From Oxalobacter aliiformigenes (GTDB lineage: Bacteria > Pseudomonadota > Gammaproteobacteria > Burkholderiales > Burkholderiaceae_D): DNA of 64,000 nt. Shown piece after piece: positions 51,651 to 62,527 of the stretch. The stretch spans positions 2,108,001 through 2,172,000 of the forward strand of contig NZ_CP098252.1 in the NCBI RefSeq assembly GCF_027116575.1. Reading direction: 5' to 3'. The position numbers and the translations under genes were made by a program. The notes under the pieces were generated by a model. It made no database searches and was not told the origin of the DNA. It was given only the letters and a program-made list of their open reading frames with translations. Positions within the stretch are counted from its first letter, which is position 1; the number at the start of each line of letters is the position of its first letter.

Positions 51651-52100
51651 ATGAAGACGATCGACATCAAAATACTGGACCCGCGTATGAAGGAATATCT
51701 TCCCTCATACGCGACAAGTGGCAGCGCCGGACTGGACCTGCGCGCATGTATTGCGGAACCGGTCGCGCTGGCACCCGGCGAAACACAACTGGTTCCGACC
51801 GGCCTGGCCATTCATATTGCCGATCCGGGATATGCCGCTCTCATTCTGCCCCGCAGTGGTCTCGGACACAAGCATGGCATTGTACTGGGCAATCTGGTTG
51901 GCCTGATCGATTCGGATTATCAGGGCCAATTGATGATTTCGACCTGGAACAGGGGAACCGAACCGTTCACGTTCAATCCGATGGAAAGACTGGCCCAACT
52001 GGTTATTGTCCCGGTTCTGCAGGTCGAATTCAATATCGTCGATGAATTCGAAACAAGCTCACGAGGAACCGGCGGTTTCGGCAGTACTGGAAAAATCTGA
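51651..52100 (+). CDS. dut: dUTP diphosphatase
   Basis: A 149-residue trimeric dUTPase that keeps uracil out of DNA and supplies dUMP. All five motifs appear: [48 protein letters not shown] and the flexible [10 protein letters not shown] tail. It follows coaBC by 15 bp. Confidence 0.97.
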   Translation: MKTIDIKILDPRMKEYLPSYATSGSAGLDLRACIAEPVALAPGETQLVPTGLAIHIADPGYAALILPRSGLGHKHGIVLGNLVGLIDSDYQGQLMISTWNRGTEPFTFNPMERLAQLVIVPVLQVEFNIVDEFETSSRGTGGFGSTGKI

Positions 52101-52117
52101 TTTGAGGTAACAAAAGC

Positions 52118-53188
52118 ATGATAAAACGTTTGCTATTGGTAAAACATTCCATTCTGAACAGCAGAATATTGCCACGACTTGCATGTGTATGCTGTGCCGT
52201 ACTCGTTTCTGCCTGTGCAACGGATACAGGATGGCTCGACAACGAGGAAACAGTGCTTGAAACGGCAGGCCCCGCCAAACTCAAACAAGTTGTCGCCATG
52301 CAGGACCGGCTTGACAGGGTCGGTGGCAAACTGTTGATCAACAATGCTCCGTTGTGCAGAAAACAACTCCGCAATCTTCTGGGTTTCAGCGTAGCGAACA
52401 AATACACCTATTCGCCATCCCTGGCGGCACTGGCTTCGGAAATGTACGGTCTGGACGACAGGCTTCAGGTGATGAATGTCATTCCCGACAGTGGTGCAGA
52501 ACGTGCCGGACTGCAACGCGGCGACATATTGCTGCGTATCGACAACAAACCGGTTCCCCAGGGCATACACGCCGAACGCGATACAGTAGAGATGCTCTCA
52601 TCGCTTGTTTCCAAGAAAAAATCTCTCAACCTGACCGTTTTGCGCAACAAGGTTCCCAGAAAAATGACCGTATCTCTTACACCCGCCTGCGGATTCCGCA
52701 TTGAACTGGGACAGACCGGCAATGTCAATGCCTATTCCGATGGCAACCGTATTCTGGTAACCCAGGGCATGATGTTATTTGCAAAATCGGATGAAGATCT
52801 GGCTTATATCCTGTCCAAGGAAATGGCACACAATGTACTGGGACATACCAAAACCCTGCAAAACACGCATGCCGCGACATCACTGATCGACAATCTCATG
52901 CTTACCCCTCCGCGTCAGGCAACCTCTACCGGTCTGAAACCCATGCCGAAAAAATTCGATATTGACGCGGACACACTGAGTCTGGCCATGTCTTTGAGAG
53001 GAGGCTATGGAATTGATAACGCCACCCGCTTCTGGAAAAGGCTTGCCTACCGCTTTCCGGCGACAAACGCCATGAACTACACAGCCTTGCATCCGGCCAC
53101 ATCAGCCCGTCTCGAGGCAATGCCAAACGCGATCACACGCATCAAGGCTATCGACAAACGGAGAAAAGCGCTGGCCACGCCGAAGTGA
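52118..53188 (+). CDS. M48-like PDZ lipoprotein, HExxH motif degraded
   Basis: A 356-residue lipoprotein: signal peptide with lipobox LVSAC (Cys33), then a PDZ-like domain (about 95-190, with VIPDSGAERAGLQRGDILLRID split across it) and a C-terminal peptidase-M48-like part. Where active enzymes have HExxH, this reads KEMAHNVLGH: Lys234 replaces the first zinc histidine, while Glu235, His238 and the later ALHPATSARLEAM are kept. It could therefore be a pseudo-protease with a chaperone or scaffold role, or retain partial metal binding. It is 17 bp downstream of dut. Confidence 0.82.
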   Translation: MIKRLLLVKHSILNSRILPRLACVCCAVLVSACATDTGWLDNEETVLETAGPAKLKQVVAMQDRLDRVGGKLLINNAPLCRKQLRNLLGFSVANKYTYSPSLAALASEMYGLDDRLQVMNVIPDSGAERAGLQRGDILLRIDNKPVPQGIHAERDTVEMLSSLVSKKKSLNLTVLRNKVPRKMTVSLTPACGFRIELGQTGNVNAYSDGNRILVTQGMMLFAKSDEDLAYILSKEMAHNVLGHTKTLQNTHAATSLIDNLMLTPPRQATSTGLKPMPKKFDIDADTLSLAMSLRGGYGIDNATRFWKRLAYRFPATNAMNYTALHPATSARLEAMPNAITRIKAIDKRRKALATPK

Positions 53189-53281
53189 TATCTCGCGACA
53201 CGACACAAATAACCGGAAAATCCGTATTCAGATCCGGATATTCCGTCTTATACAGAAAAACGATGACACAAGGAACCCGAA

Positions 53282-54067
53282 ATTAATACATCACTGATTT
53301 TCACGCTGCTTGCCGTTGTCTGTATCGGCAGCATCAGCATTACGCTGGCAGCGGTATTGTCCTTTTCCGTTCTGGCCAGAATGATCGAGCTGATGATCAG
53401 CCTGTCAGTCGGCATGATGCTCTCGACTTCTCTCTTGCATGCCCTGCCTGAAGCATTCGAAATGCATGTGCAGCCGAACCGGCTTTTTCTGACCTTGCTG
53501 ATCGGACTGCTGGCTTTTTTCCTGCTCGAAAAGTTTTCCATTCTCCGTCATTCACATCATCATGAAGGAGACGGGCATCATCATGAAAAAGGTTTCGACA
53601 AACATGAAGCCGGATCGGCAGGCTGGATGATCCTCGTCGGACACGGATTTCACAGCATCACGGACGGCATTCTTATTTCCGCCGCTTTCCTGGCCAACCC
53701 TTACCTTGGCCTGATAACCAGTCTGGCGATTCTGGCACATGAAATCCCCCAGCAAGTCGGAGATTTCATCGTCATGCTAAATGCAGGATTTACCCGCAAA
53801 CGGGCCTTTTTTTACAGCCTGAGCAATACCGCAACTGCCATGACCGGGGCTCTGATCGGTTACCATACTCTGGGACGGGCACAGGAATTGATCCCGTATG
53901 TTCTGACGCTGGCATCAGCCGGCTTCATTTATATTGCCCTAAGCGATCTGATACCCCAAATGCAGCGCCGCAGTACGATTCGCGAGACCATCCCCCAGAT
54001 CGCTCTTGTCGCGCTGGGAATCGCCGTCATTTTCACCATTACTCACGGCCTCCATCATTCGCACTGA
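53282..54067 (+). CDS. ZIP family metal transporter
   Basis: A membrane protein of about 261 residues with eight or so segments. The ZIP metal-site segments SLLHALPEAFE, the His-rich cytoplasmic loop HSHHHEGDGHHHEKG, GHGFHSITDGI and ILAHEIPQQVGD (helices IV and V) are all present; zinc or iron uptake or export is expected. The start is a problem: the first membrane helix is in frame from 53282, but no ATG, GTG or TTG precedes it. An ATT behind AAGGA, or an ATG at 53263 joined by a one-base shift in CCC (53276-53278) or AAA, are the options. Confidence 0.85.
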   Translation: MNTSLIFTLLAVVCIGSISITLAAVLSFSVLARMIELMISLSVGMMLSTSLLHALPEAFEMHVQPNRLFLTLLIGLLAFFLLEKFSILRHSHHHEGDGHHHEKGFDKHEAGSAGWMILVGHGFHSITDGILISAAFLANPYLGLITSLAILAHEIPQQVGDFIVMLNAGFTRKRAFFYSLSNTATAMTGALIGYHTLGRAQELIPYVLTLASAGFIYIALSDLIPQMQRRSTIRETIPQIALVALGIAVIFTITHGLHHSH

Positions 54068-54087
54068 TTCTCTGCCCGGCCACAACG

Positions 54088-54714
54088 CTAGCGTTCCGTC
54101 AACAGCAATTTGATGGCAAGTCCCACAAACACGGTCCCGGCAAGCCGGTTGATCCAGCGCTGGGCATTGGCCGACCGGCTCAACCATTCGCCCAGTGAAC
54201 CGGCGGCCAGGGCAATGGCACCAAATACCAGAATGGCCGAAAGGATAAAAACGAAACCCAGCACCAGCATCTGAATTGCCAGTGATCCTCTCGCCGGATC
54301 GGCGAACTGGGGCAAAAATGCCAGAAAAAAGATACTGACTTTCGGATTGGTGATATTCATAAAAATACCACGACGATACAACTGGCCGCTTCCGAGAGCG
54401 GAGATTCCGTTTCCGTCAATGGATGCCGCTCCGCTTCTGAAGGCTCCCCATGCCAGATAGAGCAGATAAGTGGCTCCTGCCGCTTTCAACAGGGTAAACG
54501 CCAACTCCGATGTCTTGAAAATAACAGCCACCCCCAAAGCAACGGCGGATGTATGGAACATCAACCCCGTACACAATCCCAGAACAACCAGCAGTCCGGC
54601 CTTTTTCCCCTGCAAGGCCGACTGGGTCAGAACAAATATATTGTCCGGCCCCGGAACGATGGCAAGAACAAGACAGGCCAGAAAATAAGTCCCCAGAATA
54701 TCGATTGGAATCAT
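54088..54714 (-). CDS. LysE/RhtB family amino acid exporter
   Basis: A 208-residue inner-membrane protein with six hydrophobic segments. GPDNIFVLTQSALQGKKAGLLV is the hallmark first loop, and NPKVSIFFLAFLPQF the signature of the fourth-fifth segment region. Family members export amino acids such as threonine, homoserine or leucine; the substrate here is unknown. The frame is open to 54846, but ATG 54714 gives the family N-terminus MIPIDILGTYF. Convergent with the ZIP gene. Confidence 0.9.
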   Translation of the reverse strand: MIPIDILGTYFLACLVLAIVPGPDNIFVLTQSALQGKKAGLLVVLGLCTGLMFHTSAVALGVAVIFKTSELAFTLLKAAGATYLLYLAWGAFRSGAASIDGNGISALGSGQLYRRGIFMNITNPKVSIFFLAFLPQFADPARGSLAIQMLVLGFVFILSAILVFGAIALAAGSLGEWLSRSANAQRWINRLAGTVFVGLAIKLLLTER

Positions 54715-54846
54715 TTGAAACAGAAATACCAGACCAAAACGGACAGAATACCTGAAGAAAAACGCCATTTGAATCGGTTTTCCGTATTTTTCCGACGATT
54801 TTTTCATGGAAAAACATCGGCGATACCAGCGAAACATCTGATCCAA

Positions 54847-54876
54847 TTGACGTCAAATTATTGATACGTCTATAAT
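54847..54876 (+). promoter_or_regulatory. rplM-rpsI promoter
   Basis: TTGACG at 54847-54852 and a perfect TATAAT at 54871-54876 with 18-bp spacing, 108 bp before the rplM start. Confidence 0.7.
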
Positions 54877-54983
54877 TTCACTCTTTCCGTCCGTTCCGGA
54901 AAAATAACAGAAGGCTGTGTCCGCTTTTTAATTCAGGCGGAACCACCCGTTTGAACGTGTAAAACACAATACAGGAATTTACT

Positions 54984-55412
54984 ATGAAAACCTTTTCCGC
55001 AAAGGACAGCGAAGTCCAGCGTGACTGGTTTGTGATTGACGCAACCGACAAGGTTCTCGGACGTGTCGCCAGCGAAGTGGCACGCCGTCTGCGTGGCAAA
55101 CACAAACCGGAATTCACCCCTCATGTCGATACCGGCGATTACATCATCGTCGTCAACGCCAGCAAACTGCGCGTTACCGGCAACAAGATGACTGACAAGA
55201 AATACTATCGCCACAGCGGTTTCCCTGGTGGTATCTACGAAACGACCTTTGAAAAAATGCAGCAGCGTTTTCCGGGTCGGGCACTTGAAAAAGCCGTCAA
55301 AGGCATGCTCCCGAAGGGTCCTTTGGGCTATGCCATGATCAAAAAGCTGAAAGTGTATGCGGATGCAACCCATCCTCACAGCGCCCAGCAGCCCAAGCCA
55401 CTTGAAATCTAA
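54984..55412 (+). CDS. rplM: Ribosomal protein L13
   Basis: A 142-residue large-subunit protein. The N-terminal [28 protein letters not shown] and the C-terminal [13 protein letters not shown] signature are exact family features. Followed by rpsI after nine bases, as in nearly all bacteria. Confidence 0.98.
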   Translation: MKTFSAKDSEVQRDWFVIDATDKVLGRVASEVARRLRGKHKPEFTPHVDTGDYIIVVNASKLRVTGNKMTDKKYYRHSGFPGGIYETTFEKMQQRFPGRALEKAVKGMLPKGPLGYAMIKKLKVYADATHPHSAQQPKPLEI

Positions 55413-55421
55413 GGAGCAGAC

Positions 55422-55814
55422 ATGATCGGTAACTACAATTACGGAACCGGCCGTCGCAAAAGTGCTGTGGCTCGTGTTTTTCTTAAAGCAGGCTCAGGAA
55501 AAATCACCGTTAACGGCAAACCGGCTAACGAATATTTCTCTCGCGAAACCGGCCTGATGGTCATTCGCCAGCCACTTGAACTGACCGACAATGTCGAGCG
55601 TTTCGATATCATGGTCAACGTATCCGGCGGTGGTGAATCCGGCCAGGCAGGTGCTGTCCGTCACGGGATCACCCGTGCATTGATCGACTACGACATCGGC
55701 CTGAAACCGGCACTGTCCAAAGCCGGCTTCGTCACCCGTGATGCACGCGAAGTTGAACGCAAGAAAGTCGGTCTGCGCAAGGCACGCCGCGCAAAACAGT
55801 TCTCCAAACGTTAA
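55422..55814 (+). CDS. rpsI: Ribosomal protein S9
   Basis: A 130-residue small-subunit protein. [35 protein letters not shown] and the C-terminal [17 protein letters not shown], whose last Arg contacts P-site tRNA, are conserved. Second gene of rplM-rpsI; an intrinsic terminator follows. Confidence 0.98.
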   Translation: MIGNYNYGTGRRKSAVARVFLKAGSGKITVNGKPANEYFSRETGLMVIRQPLELTDNVERFDIMVNVSGGGESGQAGAVRHGITRALIDYDIGLKPALSKAGFVTRDAREVERKKVGLRKARRAKQFSKR

Positions 55815-55858
55815 TTTGTCCCGTACGGTATCCTCCGATATCGTACAAGGTTTTTTCA

Positions 55859-55891
55859 GAGTCGTCTGGCTTGCGTCAGACGACTTTTTTT
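55859..55891 (+). terminator. rplM-rpsI terminator
   Basis: GTCGTCTG and CAGACGAC arms with an 8-base loop, followed by seven T. Confidence 0.92.
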
Positions 55892-55969
55892 CTGGCTGCC
55901 ATTGCGGCAAAACCGGATAAACCGGCTAAAATAAAAGTCGTATTTCATTCTATTTTCAGGGAGGCAAAC

Positions 55970-57019
55970 ATGATTAAAGTCGGCATCGTCGGCGGTACGG
56001 GATATACAGGTGTCGAACTGTTGCGCATTCTTTCCGCCCACCCGGATGTGGAACTCACCGCCATTACATCACGGGGAGACAGTGGAACTCCTGTCGCGGA
56101 TATGTTTCCTTCCCTGCGTGGTATCGTCGATCTGGCTTTTACCTCTCCAGACGAATCGGATCTGCAAAAATGCGACGTCGTCTTTTTCGCCACTCCGCAT
56201 GGTATCGCCATGTCCCATGCAAGGGACCTGCTTGCCACCGATGTCAGGATCATTGACCTTGCCGCCGACTTCCGGCTGAAAGACACAGCGGAATTCGAAA
56301 AATGGTATGGTATGCCGCATGCCTGCCCGGATATATTGAAGGAAGCGGTTTACGGACTGGTTGAAGTCAATCGCGAAGCAATCAGAAAAGCCCGGGTCAT
56401 CGGATTGCCCGGTTGTTATCCCACATCCATACAACTTGGCTTTGCCCCGCTGCTAAGTCAGGGCAAACCGCTGGTCAATGAATCCATGCTGATTGCGGAT
56501 TGCAAATCGGGTGTTTCGGGGGCTGGCCGAAAAGCGGCGGTCGGATCGCTGTTTTCCGAATCGGCAGACAACTTCCATGCCTATGGCGTCAAAGGCCATC
56601 GCCATCTCCCCGAAATCGTTCAGGGACTCAAGGCGATAACCGGCAATACCCGTGAAATAGGCCTGACATTCGTGCCTCACCTGACTCCCATGATCCGGGG
56701 AATACATTCAACCCTGTATGCCACTCTGAATCCGGAATCGTCGGATATCGACATCCAGGCATTGTATGAAAACCATTACCGTAACGATCCGTTCGTCGAT
56801 GTCCTGCCCGCTGGCTCCCACCCGGAAACACGGTCCGTACGTGCCTCGAATTATCTGCGCATTGCGGTACACAGACCCGGAAACGCCAATACACTGGTCA
56901 TTCTTGTCGTGGAAGACAACCTGGTCAAAGGCGCTGCAGGACAAGGCGTCCAGTGTATGAACCTGATGTTCGGCCTTGACGAAACGACCGGCCTCAGACA
57001 GGTTCCGGTATTGCCATAA
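55970..57019 (+). CDS. argC: N-acetyl-gamma-glutamyl-phosphate reductase
   Basis: A 349-residue NADPH enzyme of arginine synthesis reducing N-acetylglutamyl phosphate to the semialdehyde. [19 protein letters not shown] is the cofactor motif; catalytic Cys lies in [14 protein letters not shown], and [10 protein letters not shown] and GHRHLPEI follow. GGGAGG lies before ATG 55970, so the open frame to 55871 is ignored. rpsI-argC-erpA is a typical Burkholderiales order. Confidence 0.97.
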   Translation: MIKVGIVGGTGYTGVELLRILSAHPDVELTAITSRGDSGTPVADMFPSLRGIVDLAFTSPDESDLQKCDVVFFATPHGIAMSHARDLLATDVRIIDLAADFRLKDTAEFEKWYGMPHACPDILKEAVYGLVEVNREAIRKARVIGLPGCYPTSIQLGFAPLLSQGKPLVNESMLIADCKSGVSGAGRKAAVGSLFSESADNFHAYGVKGHRHLPEIVQGLKAITGNTREIGLTFVPHLTPMIRGIHSTLYATLNPESSDIDIQALYENHYRNDPFVDVLPAGSHPETRSVRASNYLRIAVHRPGNANTLVILVVEDNLVKGAAGQGVQCMNLMFGLDETTGLRQVPVLP

Positions 57020-57085
57020 TGCATGACAAACAGAAATTCCGGAACATGTTTATAATGAATGTACTTTTAAATTCCGGAGTAAACA

Positions 57086-57436
57086 ATGAGTGACAATCAA
57101 GAAATGCCGGCACCGATCAATTTCACCGACAATGCCGTAAAGAAAGTCGCCGAACTGATTGCCGAAGAAGGTAACCCCAATCTGAAATTGCGTGTCTTTG
57201 TGCAGGGCGGTGGTTGTGCAGGTTTCCAGTACGGCTTCACTTTCGACGAAAACGTCAATGAAGACGATACAACCATGATGAAAGACGGAATCCAGCTTTT
57301 GATAGACCCGATGAGCTACCAGTATCTTGTCGGTGCCGAAATCGATTACAAGGAAGATATCAACGGATCCCAATTCGTCATCAAGAATCCGAACGTCACC
57401 ACAACTTGTGGTTGCGGTTCATCATTTGCCCCCTGA
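57086..57436 (+). CDS. erpA: Iron-sulfur insertion protein ErpA
   Basis: A 116-residue A-type carrier delivering [Fe-S] clusters to apo-enzymes. The three cluster cysteines are in [11 protein letters not shown] and TTCGCGSSF. The isc operon starts 155 bp downstream on the same strand, so cluster assembly and delivery genes are side by side. It ends at a 30-nt perfect palindrome terminator. Confidence 0.96.
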   Translation: MSDNQEMPAPINFTDNAVKKVAELIAEEGNPNLKLRVFVQGGGCAGFQYGFTFDENVNEDDTTMMKDGIQLLIDPMSYQYLVGAEIDYKEDINGSQFVIKNPNVTTTCGCGSSFAP

Positions 57437-57451
57437 ATTCGTTCCGAACAC

Positions 57452-57481
57452 AAAAAAGGACGCAGATCTGCGTCCTTTTTT
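57452..57481. terminator. erpA terminator
   Basis: A 30-nt perfect palindrome centred on AGATCT with A6 and T6 ends. Confidence 0.93.
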
Positions 57482-57538
57482 GTCCTTTCTTCCGACAGAA
57501 AAACCACATGAACCGGCCATCTGGCAGACTTTTCCGGT

Positions 57539-57571
57539 TTCTGCTATACTTGACTAAAATATTCAACTAAT
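57539..57571 (+). promoter_or_regulatory. iscR promoter with type 1 IscR box
   Basis: ATACTTGACTAAAATATTCAACTAAT at 57546-57571 (quoted in two parts: ATACTTGACTAAAA, TATTCAACTAAT) fits the E. coli type 1 IscR consensus at all but about two positions. It overlaps an extended -10 (TGCTATACT, 57542-57550), so holo-IscR should repress its own operon. Confidence 0.82.
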
Positions 57572-57591
57572 AGGCATTCAGGCAAAATCCC

Positions 57592-58077
57592 ATGCGATTG
57601 ACGACGAAAGGACGTTTCGCGGTAACGGCTATGATAGACGTCAACCGATACCAGCAAAACGGTCCGGTTCCTCTGGCAGGTATCAGCGAGCGACAGGATA
57701 TCTCTGTTGCTTATCTGGAGCAACTGTTTTCTAAACTCCGTCGCGGAAATTTGGTCAAATCGATACGCGGTCCGGGAGGTGGATACGTTCTGGCGAAAGA
57801 CGCCGGAGATATCACTATTGCCGATATTGTCTTTGCCGTAGATGAACCGCTTGATGTCACACGCTGTGGCGGCAGCGGCAATTGCGCGAAAGGCAGTATC
57901 AAATGTGTCACCCATAACTTATGGGCGAGCCTGAATGAAAGAATCATCGATTATCTGGAATCCGTCACATTGTCTGATCTTTCCGGAAAAGAAACAGGCA
58001 CAGCGCAGGACAAACAGAATTCCGGCAAAATTGCGCTTTATGCAAAACCGGCGAAACAAAAGGATATGACAGCATGA
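57592..58077 (+). CDS. iscR: Iron-sulfur cluster regulator IscR
   Basis: A 161-residue Rrf2-family regulator. The N-terminal [17 protein letters not shown] winged helix, recognition region [23 protein letters not shown] (in outline), and the cluster cysteines in RCGGSGNC and IKC (about 92, 98, 104) are present, so it can sense the [2Fe-2S] supply. Its stop overlaps the iscS start (ATGA). Confidence 0.96.
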   Translation: MRLTTKGRFAVTAMIDVNRYQQNGPVPLAGISERQDISVAYLEQLFSKLRRGNLVKSIRGPGGGYVLAKDAGDITIADIVFAVDEPLDVTRCGGSGNCAKGSIKCVTHNLWASLNERIIDYLESVTLSDLSGKETGTAQDKQNSGKIALYAKPAKQKDMTA

Positions 58078-59339
58078 ACAATCCGGCACAAACCACACAA
58101 TGCAGCATTCTGAGGGAATTGACACACGATGCGACGCATCCCGTCTATATGGATTATTCGGCCACGACACCCGTTGATCCACGTGTAGCGGAAAAAATGA
58201 TTCCTTATTTATGCGAAAAATTCGGCAACCCGGCCTCAAACAGCCACATATACGGCTGGGAAGCGGAAAAAGCCGTTGAAGAAGCACGGTCTCATGTCGC
58301 GGCCCTGATCAATGCCGACGCACGCGAAATTGTATGGACTTCAGGCGCAACGGAAGCAAACAACCTGGCCATCAAAGGCGCCGCACAATTTTACAAGACA
58401 AAAGGCAGACACATCATCACAGTCAAGACCGAACACAAATCGGTTCTGGACACATTCAGGGAACTGGAACGTGAAGGATTCGAGGCGACTTATCTGGATC
58501 CCCAGGAAAATGGTCTGATCACCCTGGAACAGCTGGAAAAGGCTATTCGTCCTGATACCATTCTGGTGTCCGTCATGATGGTCAACAATGAAATCGGCGT
58601 TATCCAACCGGTGGATGAAATCGCCGAACTCTGCCGAAGCAAAGGCGTGATTTTCCATTGCGATGCCGCGCAGGCCGCCGGCAAGATGGAAATTGACCTG
58701 CAAAAGACAAAAGTGGATCTGATGACCCTGACCGCACACAAAATATGCGGTCCCAAAGGGATTGGAGCACTGTTCGTACGCCGTCGTCCACGTATCCGTC
58801 TGGAAGCCCAGATGCACGGAGGCGGACATGAACGAGGCATGAGATCGGGCACGCTTGCCACACACCAGATTGTCGGTATGGGTGAAGCCTACCGGATCGC
58901 CAGGGAAGAAATGAAAGAAGAAGTGGCACGGATAAAGGTACTTGCCAAACGGCTTGCCGATGGACTGGGCCAGATTGAAGCCGTTGTCTTCAATGGTGAT
59001 ATGGAACACCGTATCCCTCACAACCTGAATGTCAGTTTCAACTACGTGGAAGGCGAATCGCTGATGATGGCAATGAAAGGACTGGCTGTTTCTTCCGGTT
59101 CAGCCTGTACCTCTGCCAGTCTGGAACCTTCTTATGTGCTTCGTGCACTGGGCCGGAGCGATGAGCTTGCCCACAGTTCCATCCGTTTCACGATCGGACG
59201 TTTCACAACGGAAAAAGAAGTGGACTTCGCCATTGATCTGGTAAAAACCCAGGTTGCCAAATTGCGCGAACTCTCGCCGCTTTGGGAAATGTACAAGGAC
59301 GGTATCGATATCAGTACCATTCAGTGGGCCACTCACTGA
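58074..59339 (+). CDS. iscS: Cysteine desulfurase IscS
   Basis: A 421-residue PLP enzyme giving persulfide sulfur for clusters, tRNA thiolation and Fdh[15 protein letters not shown], the PLP lysine in [15 protein letters not shown] and the catalytic Cys in [14 protein letters not shown] are clear. The N-terminus is about 15 residues longer than usual ([14 protein letters not shown]), but its start overlaps iscR by four bases, supporting it. Confidence 0.97.
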   Translation: MNNPAQTTQCSILRELTHDATHPVYMDYSATTPVDPRVAEKMIPYLCEKFGNPASNSHIYGWEAEKAVEEARSHVAALINADAREIVWTSGATEANNLAIKGAAQFYKTKGRHIITVKTEHKSVLDTFRELEREGFEATYLDPQENGLITLEQLEKAIRPDTILVSVMMVNNEIGVIQPVDEIAELCRSKGVIFHCDAAQAAGKMEIDLQKTKVDLMTLTAHKICGPKGIGALFVRRRPRIRLEAQMHGGGHERGMRSGTLATHQIVGMGEAYRIAREEMKEEVARIKVLAKRLADGLGQIEAVVFNGDMEHRIPHNLNVSFNYVEGESLMMAMKGLAVSSGSACTSASLEPSYVLRALGRSDELAHSSIRFTIGRFTTEKEVDFAIDLVKTQVAKLRELSPLWEMYKDGIDISTIQWATH

Positions 59340-59362
59340 AAACGATTGCTGGAGAACAGGAA

Positions 59363-59761
59363 ATGACTTATTCGAACAAGGTAATTGACCACTACGAAAA
59401 CCCGCGCAATGTCGGAAGCTTCGACAAGGATGATGACACTGTCGGCACAGGAATGGTAGGCGCTCCGGCCTGTGGCGATGTGATGCGTCTGCAAATCAAG
59501 GTCAACGCCGACGGAATGATTGAAGATGCCCGTTTCAAAACCTATGGCTGCGGATCGGCAATCGCATCCAGTTCACTGGTCACAGAATGGGTAAAAGGCA
59601 AAACACTGGATGAAGCGCTGAAAATCAAGAATTCCGAGATAGCGGATGAACTGGCCCTTCCTCCTGTCAAAATCCACTGTTCCATTCTGGCGGAAGATGC
59701 GATCAAGGCGGCTGTCGACGATTATCAGAAACGACAGGAAAAAAAGAACAAACTCAAATGA
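59363..59761 (+). CDS. iscU: Iron-sulfur scaffold protein IscU
   Basis: A 132-residue scaffold on which clusters are built. Ligands are in [22 protein letters not shown] and the HscA-recognition motif [19 protein letters not shown] lies upstream of ATG 59363; upstream frame overlaps iscS. Confidence 0.97.
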   Translation: MTYSNKVIDHYENPRNVGSFDKDDDTVGTGMVGAPACGDVMRLQIKVNADGMIEDARFKTYGCGSAIASSSLVTEWVKGKTLDEALKIKNSEIADELALPPVKIHCSILAEDAIKAAVDDYQKRQEKKNKLK

Positions 59762-59774
59762 CGCAGGAAATGAC

Positions 59775-60098
59775 ATGGCAATTACACTGACTGAAAAAGC
59801 GGCCAATCACATCACCCGTTTTCTCGAACGACGGGGAAAGGGCATCGGGCTACGATTCGGCGTACAGACAACCGGCTGTTCCGGCATGTCTTACAAACTG
59901 GAATATGTTGACGAACCCCAGGCCGACGACAGGATTTTCGAATCCAACGGCGTCAGGATTTTCGTCGATCCGAAAAGTCTTCCTTATCTTGACGGTACGG
60001 AACTGGATTATGCACGCGAAGGTCTGAACGAAGGATTCAGGTTCTCGAATCCGAACGTAAAAGATACCTGTGGCTGCGGAAACAGTTTCAAGGTCTGA
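59775..60098 (+). CDS. iscA: Iron-sulfur assembly protein IscA
   Basis: A 107-residue A-type carrier. Cysteines are in [13 protein letters not shown] and DTCGCGNSF. Begins 14 bases after iscU; it belongs to the isc operon and is a paralogue of the nearby ErpA. Confidence 0.96.
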   Translation: MAITLTEKAANHITRFLERRGKGIGLRFGVQTTGCSGMSYKLEYVDEPQADDRIFESNGVRIFVDPKSLPYLDGTELDYAREGLNEGFRFSNPNVKDTCGCGNSFKV

Positions 60099-60119
60099 TT
60101 CTGTCCGGTACATTTCATT

Positions 60120-60641
60120 ATGCAGAATTATTTCGAGTTTTTTAACCTGCCTGAACAATTTGCGATCGATTTACAGGGACTGGATCAGGCCTACAAGAAA
60201 ATTCAGAGGCTGGTTCATCCCGATCGTTTTGTCACCGCCACCGAAGCGGAAAAACGGACGGCCATGCAATGGGCCGCCATGGCCAATGACGCTTACCGGA
60301 CTCTTGGCGATCCGGTCAGACGAAGCGCTTATCTCTGCGAGCTGAACGGATATCATGTGCGGAAAGAAACGCATGTATCAATGGATCCAGAATTTTTGAT
60401 GCAACAACTGGAATGGCGTGAACTGCTGCAGGAAGCCCGTGAAACGGGAAACAGGCCAATGCTCGAAAAACTGGCGGAACAACAACTTCACGTACGCCAA
60501 AAGCAAATGGAAGTTGTTGAAAACTCGCTGAACCGGCGCCAGTACGAAAATGCTGCGCAGGAAATCCGGAAAATGATGTTCCTCGAAAAATTCGGAGAGG
60601 AAATCGGCCAGGCTTTTGATGAACTCGATTCCAAACACTGA
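60120..60641 (+). CDS. hscB: Fe-S co-chaperone HscB
   Basis: A 173-residue J-protein delivering IscU to HscA. The N-terminal J-domain has [15 protein letters not shown] and the HPD motif in LVHPDRF; the C-terminal helices ([15 protein letters not shown] onwards) bind IscU. Two bases separate it from hscA. Confidence 0.96.
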   Translation: MQNYFEFFNLPEQFAIDLQGLDQAYKKIQRLVHPDRFVTATEAEKRTAMQWAAMANDAYRTLGDPVRRSAYLCELNGYHVRKETHVSMDPEFLMQQLEWRELLQEARETGNRPMLEKLAEQQLHVRQKQMEVVENSLNRRQYENAAQEIRKMMFLEKFGEEIGQAFDELDSKH

Positions 60642-60643
60642 AA

Positions 60644-62509
60644 ATGGCACTTCTCCAAATTGCAGAACCGGGCATGTCTGTCGCGCCACACCAGTTCCGT
60701 CTGGCTGTCGGTATCGATTTGGGTACGACGCATTCGCTGGTGGCGACAGTTCGCAACAGTATCCCGGAAGTACTGGAAGACGAATCACAGCGTCCGTTGC
60801 TGCCTTCAGTCGTCCGCTATTTCCCCGATGGTCATACCGAAGTAGGCTATGAGGCCAAACTGGCACAGAACCGCGATCCGAAAAACACGATCGCCTCCGT
60901 CAAACGCCTGATGGGAAGAGGCCTGAAAGACATTGCCAACAGGGAAAGCCTGCCATACCAGTTTGTCGACACCCCAGGCATGGTACGAATCGAAACGACT
61001 GCCGGACAGAAAAGTCCTGTCGAAGTTTCCGCCGAAATCCTGTCTGTTTTGAAACATCGTGCCGAAGAAGCGTTTGATGAACCGCTGGCTGGAGCAGTCA
61101 TTACCGTTCCGGCCTATTTTGACGATGCACAGCGTCAGGCGACCAAGGATGCAGCGAAACTGGCAGGAATCCATGTCCTCCGCCTTTTAAGCGAACCGAC
61201 TGCGGCAGCGATTGCCTATGGTCTCGATAACGCGTCAGAAGGAATTTACGCCGCCTACGATCTTGGTGGCGGGACATTCGATATATCCATCCTCAAACTG
61301 AATAAAGGCGTTTTCGAAGTATTGGCCACGGGAGGCGATTCACGACTCGGCGGGGATGATTTCGATCACCGGATCTTTTGCTGGATTATTGAAAAAGCCC
61401 ATCTGAAACCGCTTTCTGCCGAAGATACCCAGCTTTTGATGACCAAGGCGCGTGAAGCAAAAGAACGGCTTTCCGCACGTGCCCGGGTTACAGTCAACAC
61501 CCTGCTTTCTTCGGGAGAGAAAATCAATCTGGAACTGACGGCAAAAGTATTCGAACAAATGACGCATCCGCTTGTCTGTCGAACCATGCAGCAAGTCAAA
61601 AAAACCATACGCGATGCAGGTATCTCCATTCACGATATCAATGGAATCATCCTGATCGGAGGTGCGACACGCATGCCCCATGTCCGCAGGCAGATCCAGA
61701 AACTGTTCGGAAAAAAACCGCATGCCACAATCGATCCTGAAAAGGTTGTCGCACTTGGCGCTGCCATGCAGGCCAATCTTCTGGCGGGAAACCGTGCCCC
61801 GGGAGACGACTGGCTGCTGCTCGACGTCACTCCTCTTTCCCTCGGTATTGAAACCATGGGAGGACTGGTTGAAAAAATCATTCCGCGCAACTCGACTATT
61901 CCATGCACTTATGCGCAGGAATTCACGACCTTCAAAGACGGACAAACGGCATTGGCCATTCATGTCCTGCAAGGAGAACGGGAACTCGTCGATGACTGTC
62001 GTTCTCTGGCCCGTTTTGAATTGCGTGGCATTCCCCCTATGGCGGCAGGTGTCCCTCGCATCCGTATCACCTTTCAGGTCGATGCGGATGGGTTGCTTTC
62101 CGTTTCCGCCCGCGAAACCCATTCGGGGACGGAAGCATCCATAACCGTCAAACCTTCCTACGGTCTGACCGACAAGGAAATCGCCGCCATGCTGGAAGAG
62201 TCGGGAAAAAATGCTGAAACCGATATGCAGGAACGTGCCTTGAGAGAAGAGCGGGTTGAGGCCGAACGGACGATTCAGGCAACAGAAACCGCACTGGAAA
62301 CCGATGGCGACCTCCTGAACGAAACGGAACGTACCGTAATAAAAGCCCTGATCGCCGCAACTCGTGAAACACTGCAAGGACATTCCGTTTCCGCCATTCA
62401 TGAAGCGATCGAGGCATTATCCAGAGGTACGGAAAACTTTGCAGCCAAACGTATGAACCGAAGTATAAAAAAAGCATTGTCGGGCAAAACTGTCAACAAT
62501 GTCATCTGA
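60644..62509 (+). CDS. hscA: Fe-S chaperone HscA (Hsp70 family)
   Basis: A 621-residue Hsp70. The ATPase domain has [48 protein letters not shown] and [13 protein letters not shown]; the substrate domain follows near 390. It releases clusters from IscU with HscB. Length and motifs are normal. Confidence 0.97.
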   Translation: MALLQIAEPGMSVAPHQFRLAVGIDLGTTHSLVATVRNSIPEVLEDESQRPLLPSVVRYFPDGHTEVGYEAKLAQNRDPKNTIASVKRLMGRGLKDIANRESLPYQFVDTPGMVRIETTAGQKSPVEVSAEILSVLKHRAEEAFDEPLAGAVITVPAYFDDAQRQATKDAAKLAGIHVLRLLSEPTAAAIAYGLDNASEGIYAAYDLGGGTFDISILKLNKGVFEVLATGGDSRLGGDDFDHRIFCWIIEKAHLKPLSAEDTQLLMTKAREAKERLSARARVTVNTLLSSGEKINLELTAKVFEQMTHPLVCRTMQQVKKTIRDAGISIHDINGIILIGGATRMPHVRRQIQKLFGKKPHATIDPEKVVALGAAMQANLLAGNRAPGDDWLLLDVTPLSLGIETMGGLVEKIIPRNSTIPCTYAQEFTTFKDGQTALAIHVLQGERELVDDCRSLARFELRGIPPMAAGVPRIRITFQVDADGLLSVSARETHSGTEASITVKPSYGLTDKEIAAMLEESGKNAETDMQERALREERVEAERTIQATETALETDGDLLNETERTVIKALIAATRETLQGHSVSAIHEAIEALSRGTENFAAKRMNRSIKKALSGKTVNNVI

Positions 62510-62527
62510 TCCTGTTCCAGAATAAAC

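Noticed and set aside
61340..62401. 353-codon frame antisense to hscA
   Set aside because: Shadow of a well-supported gene.
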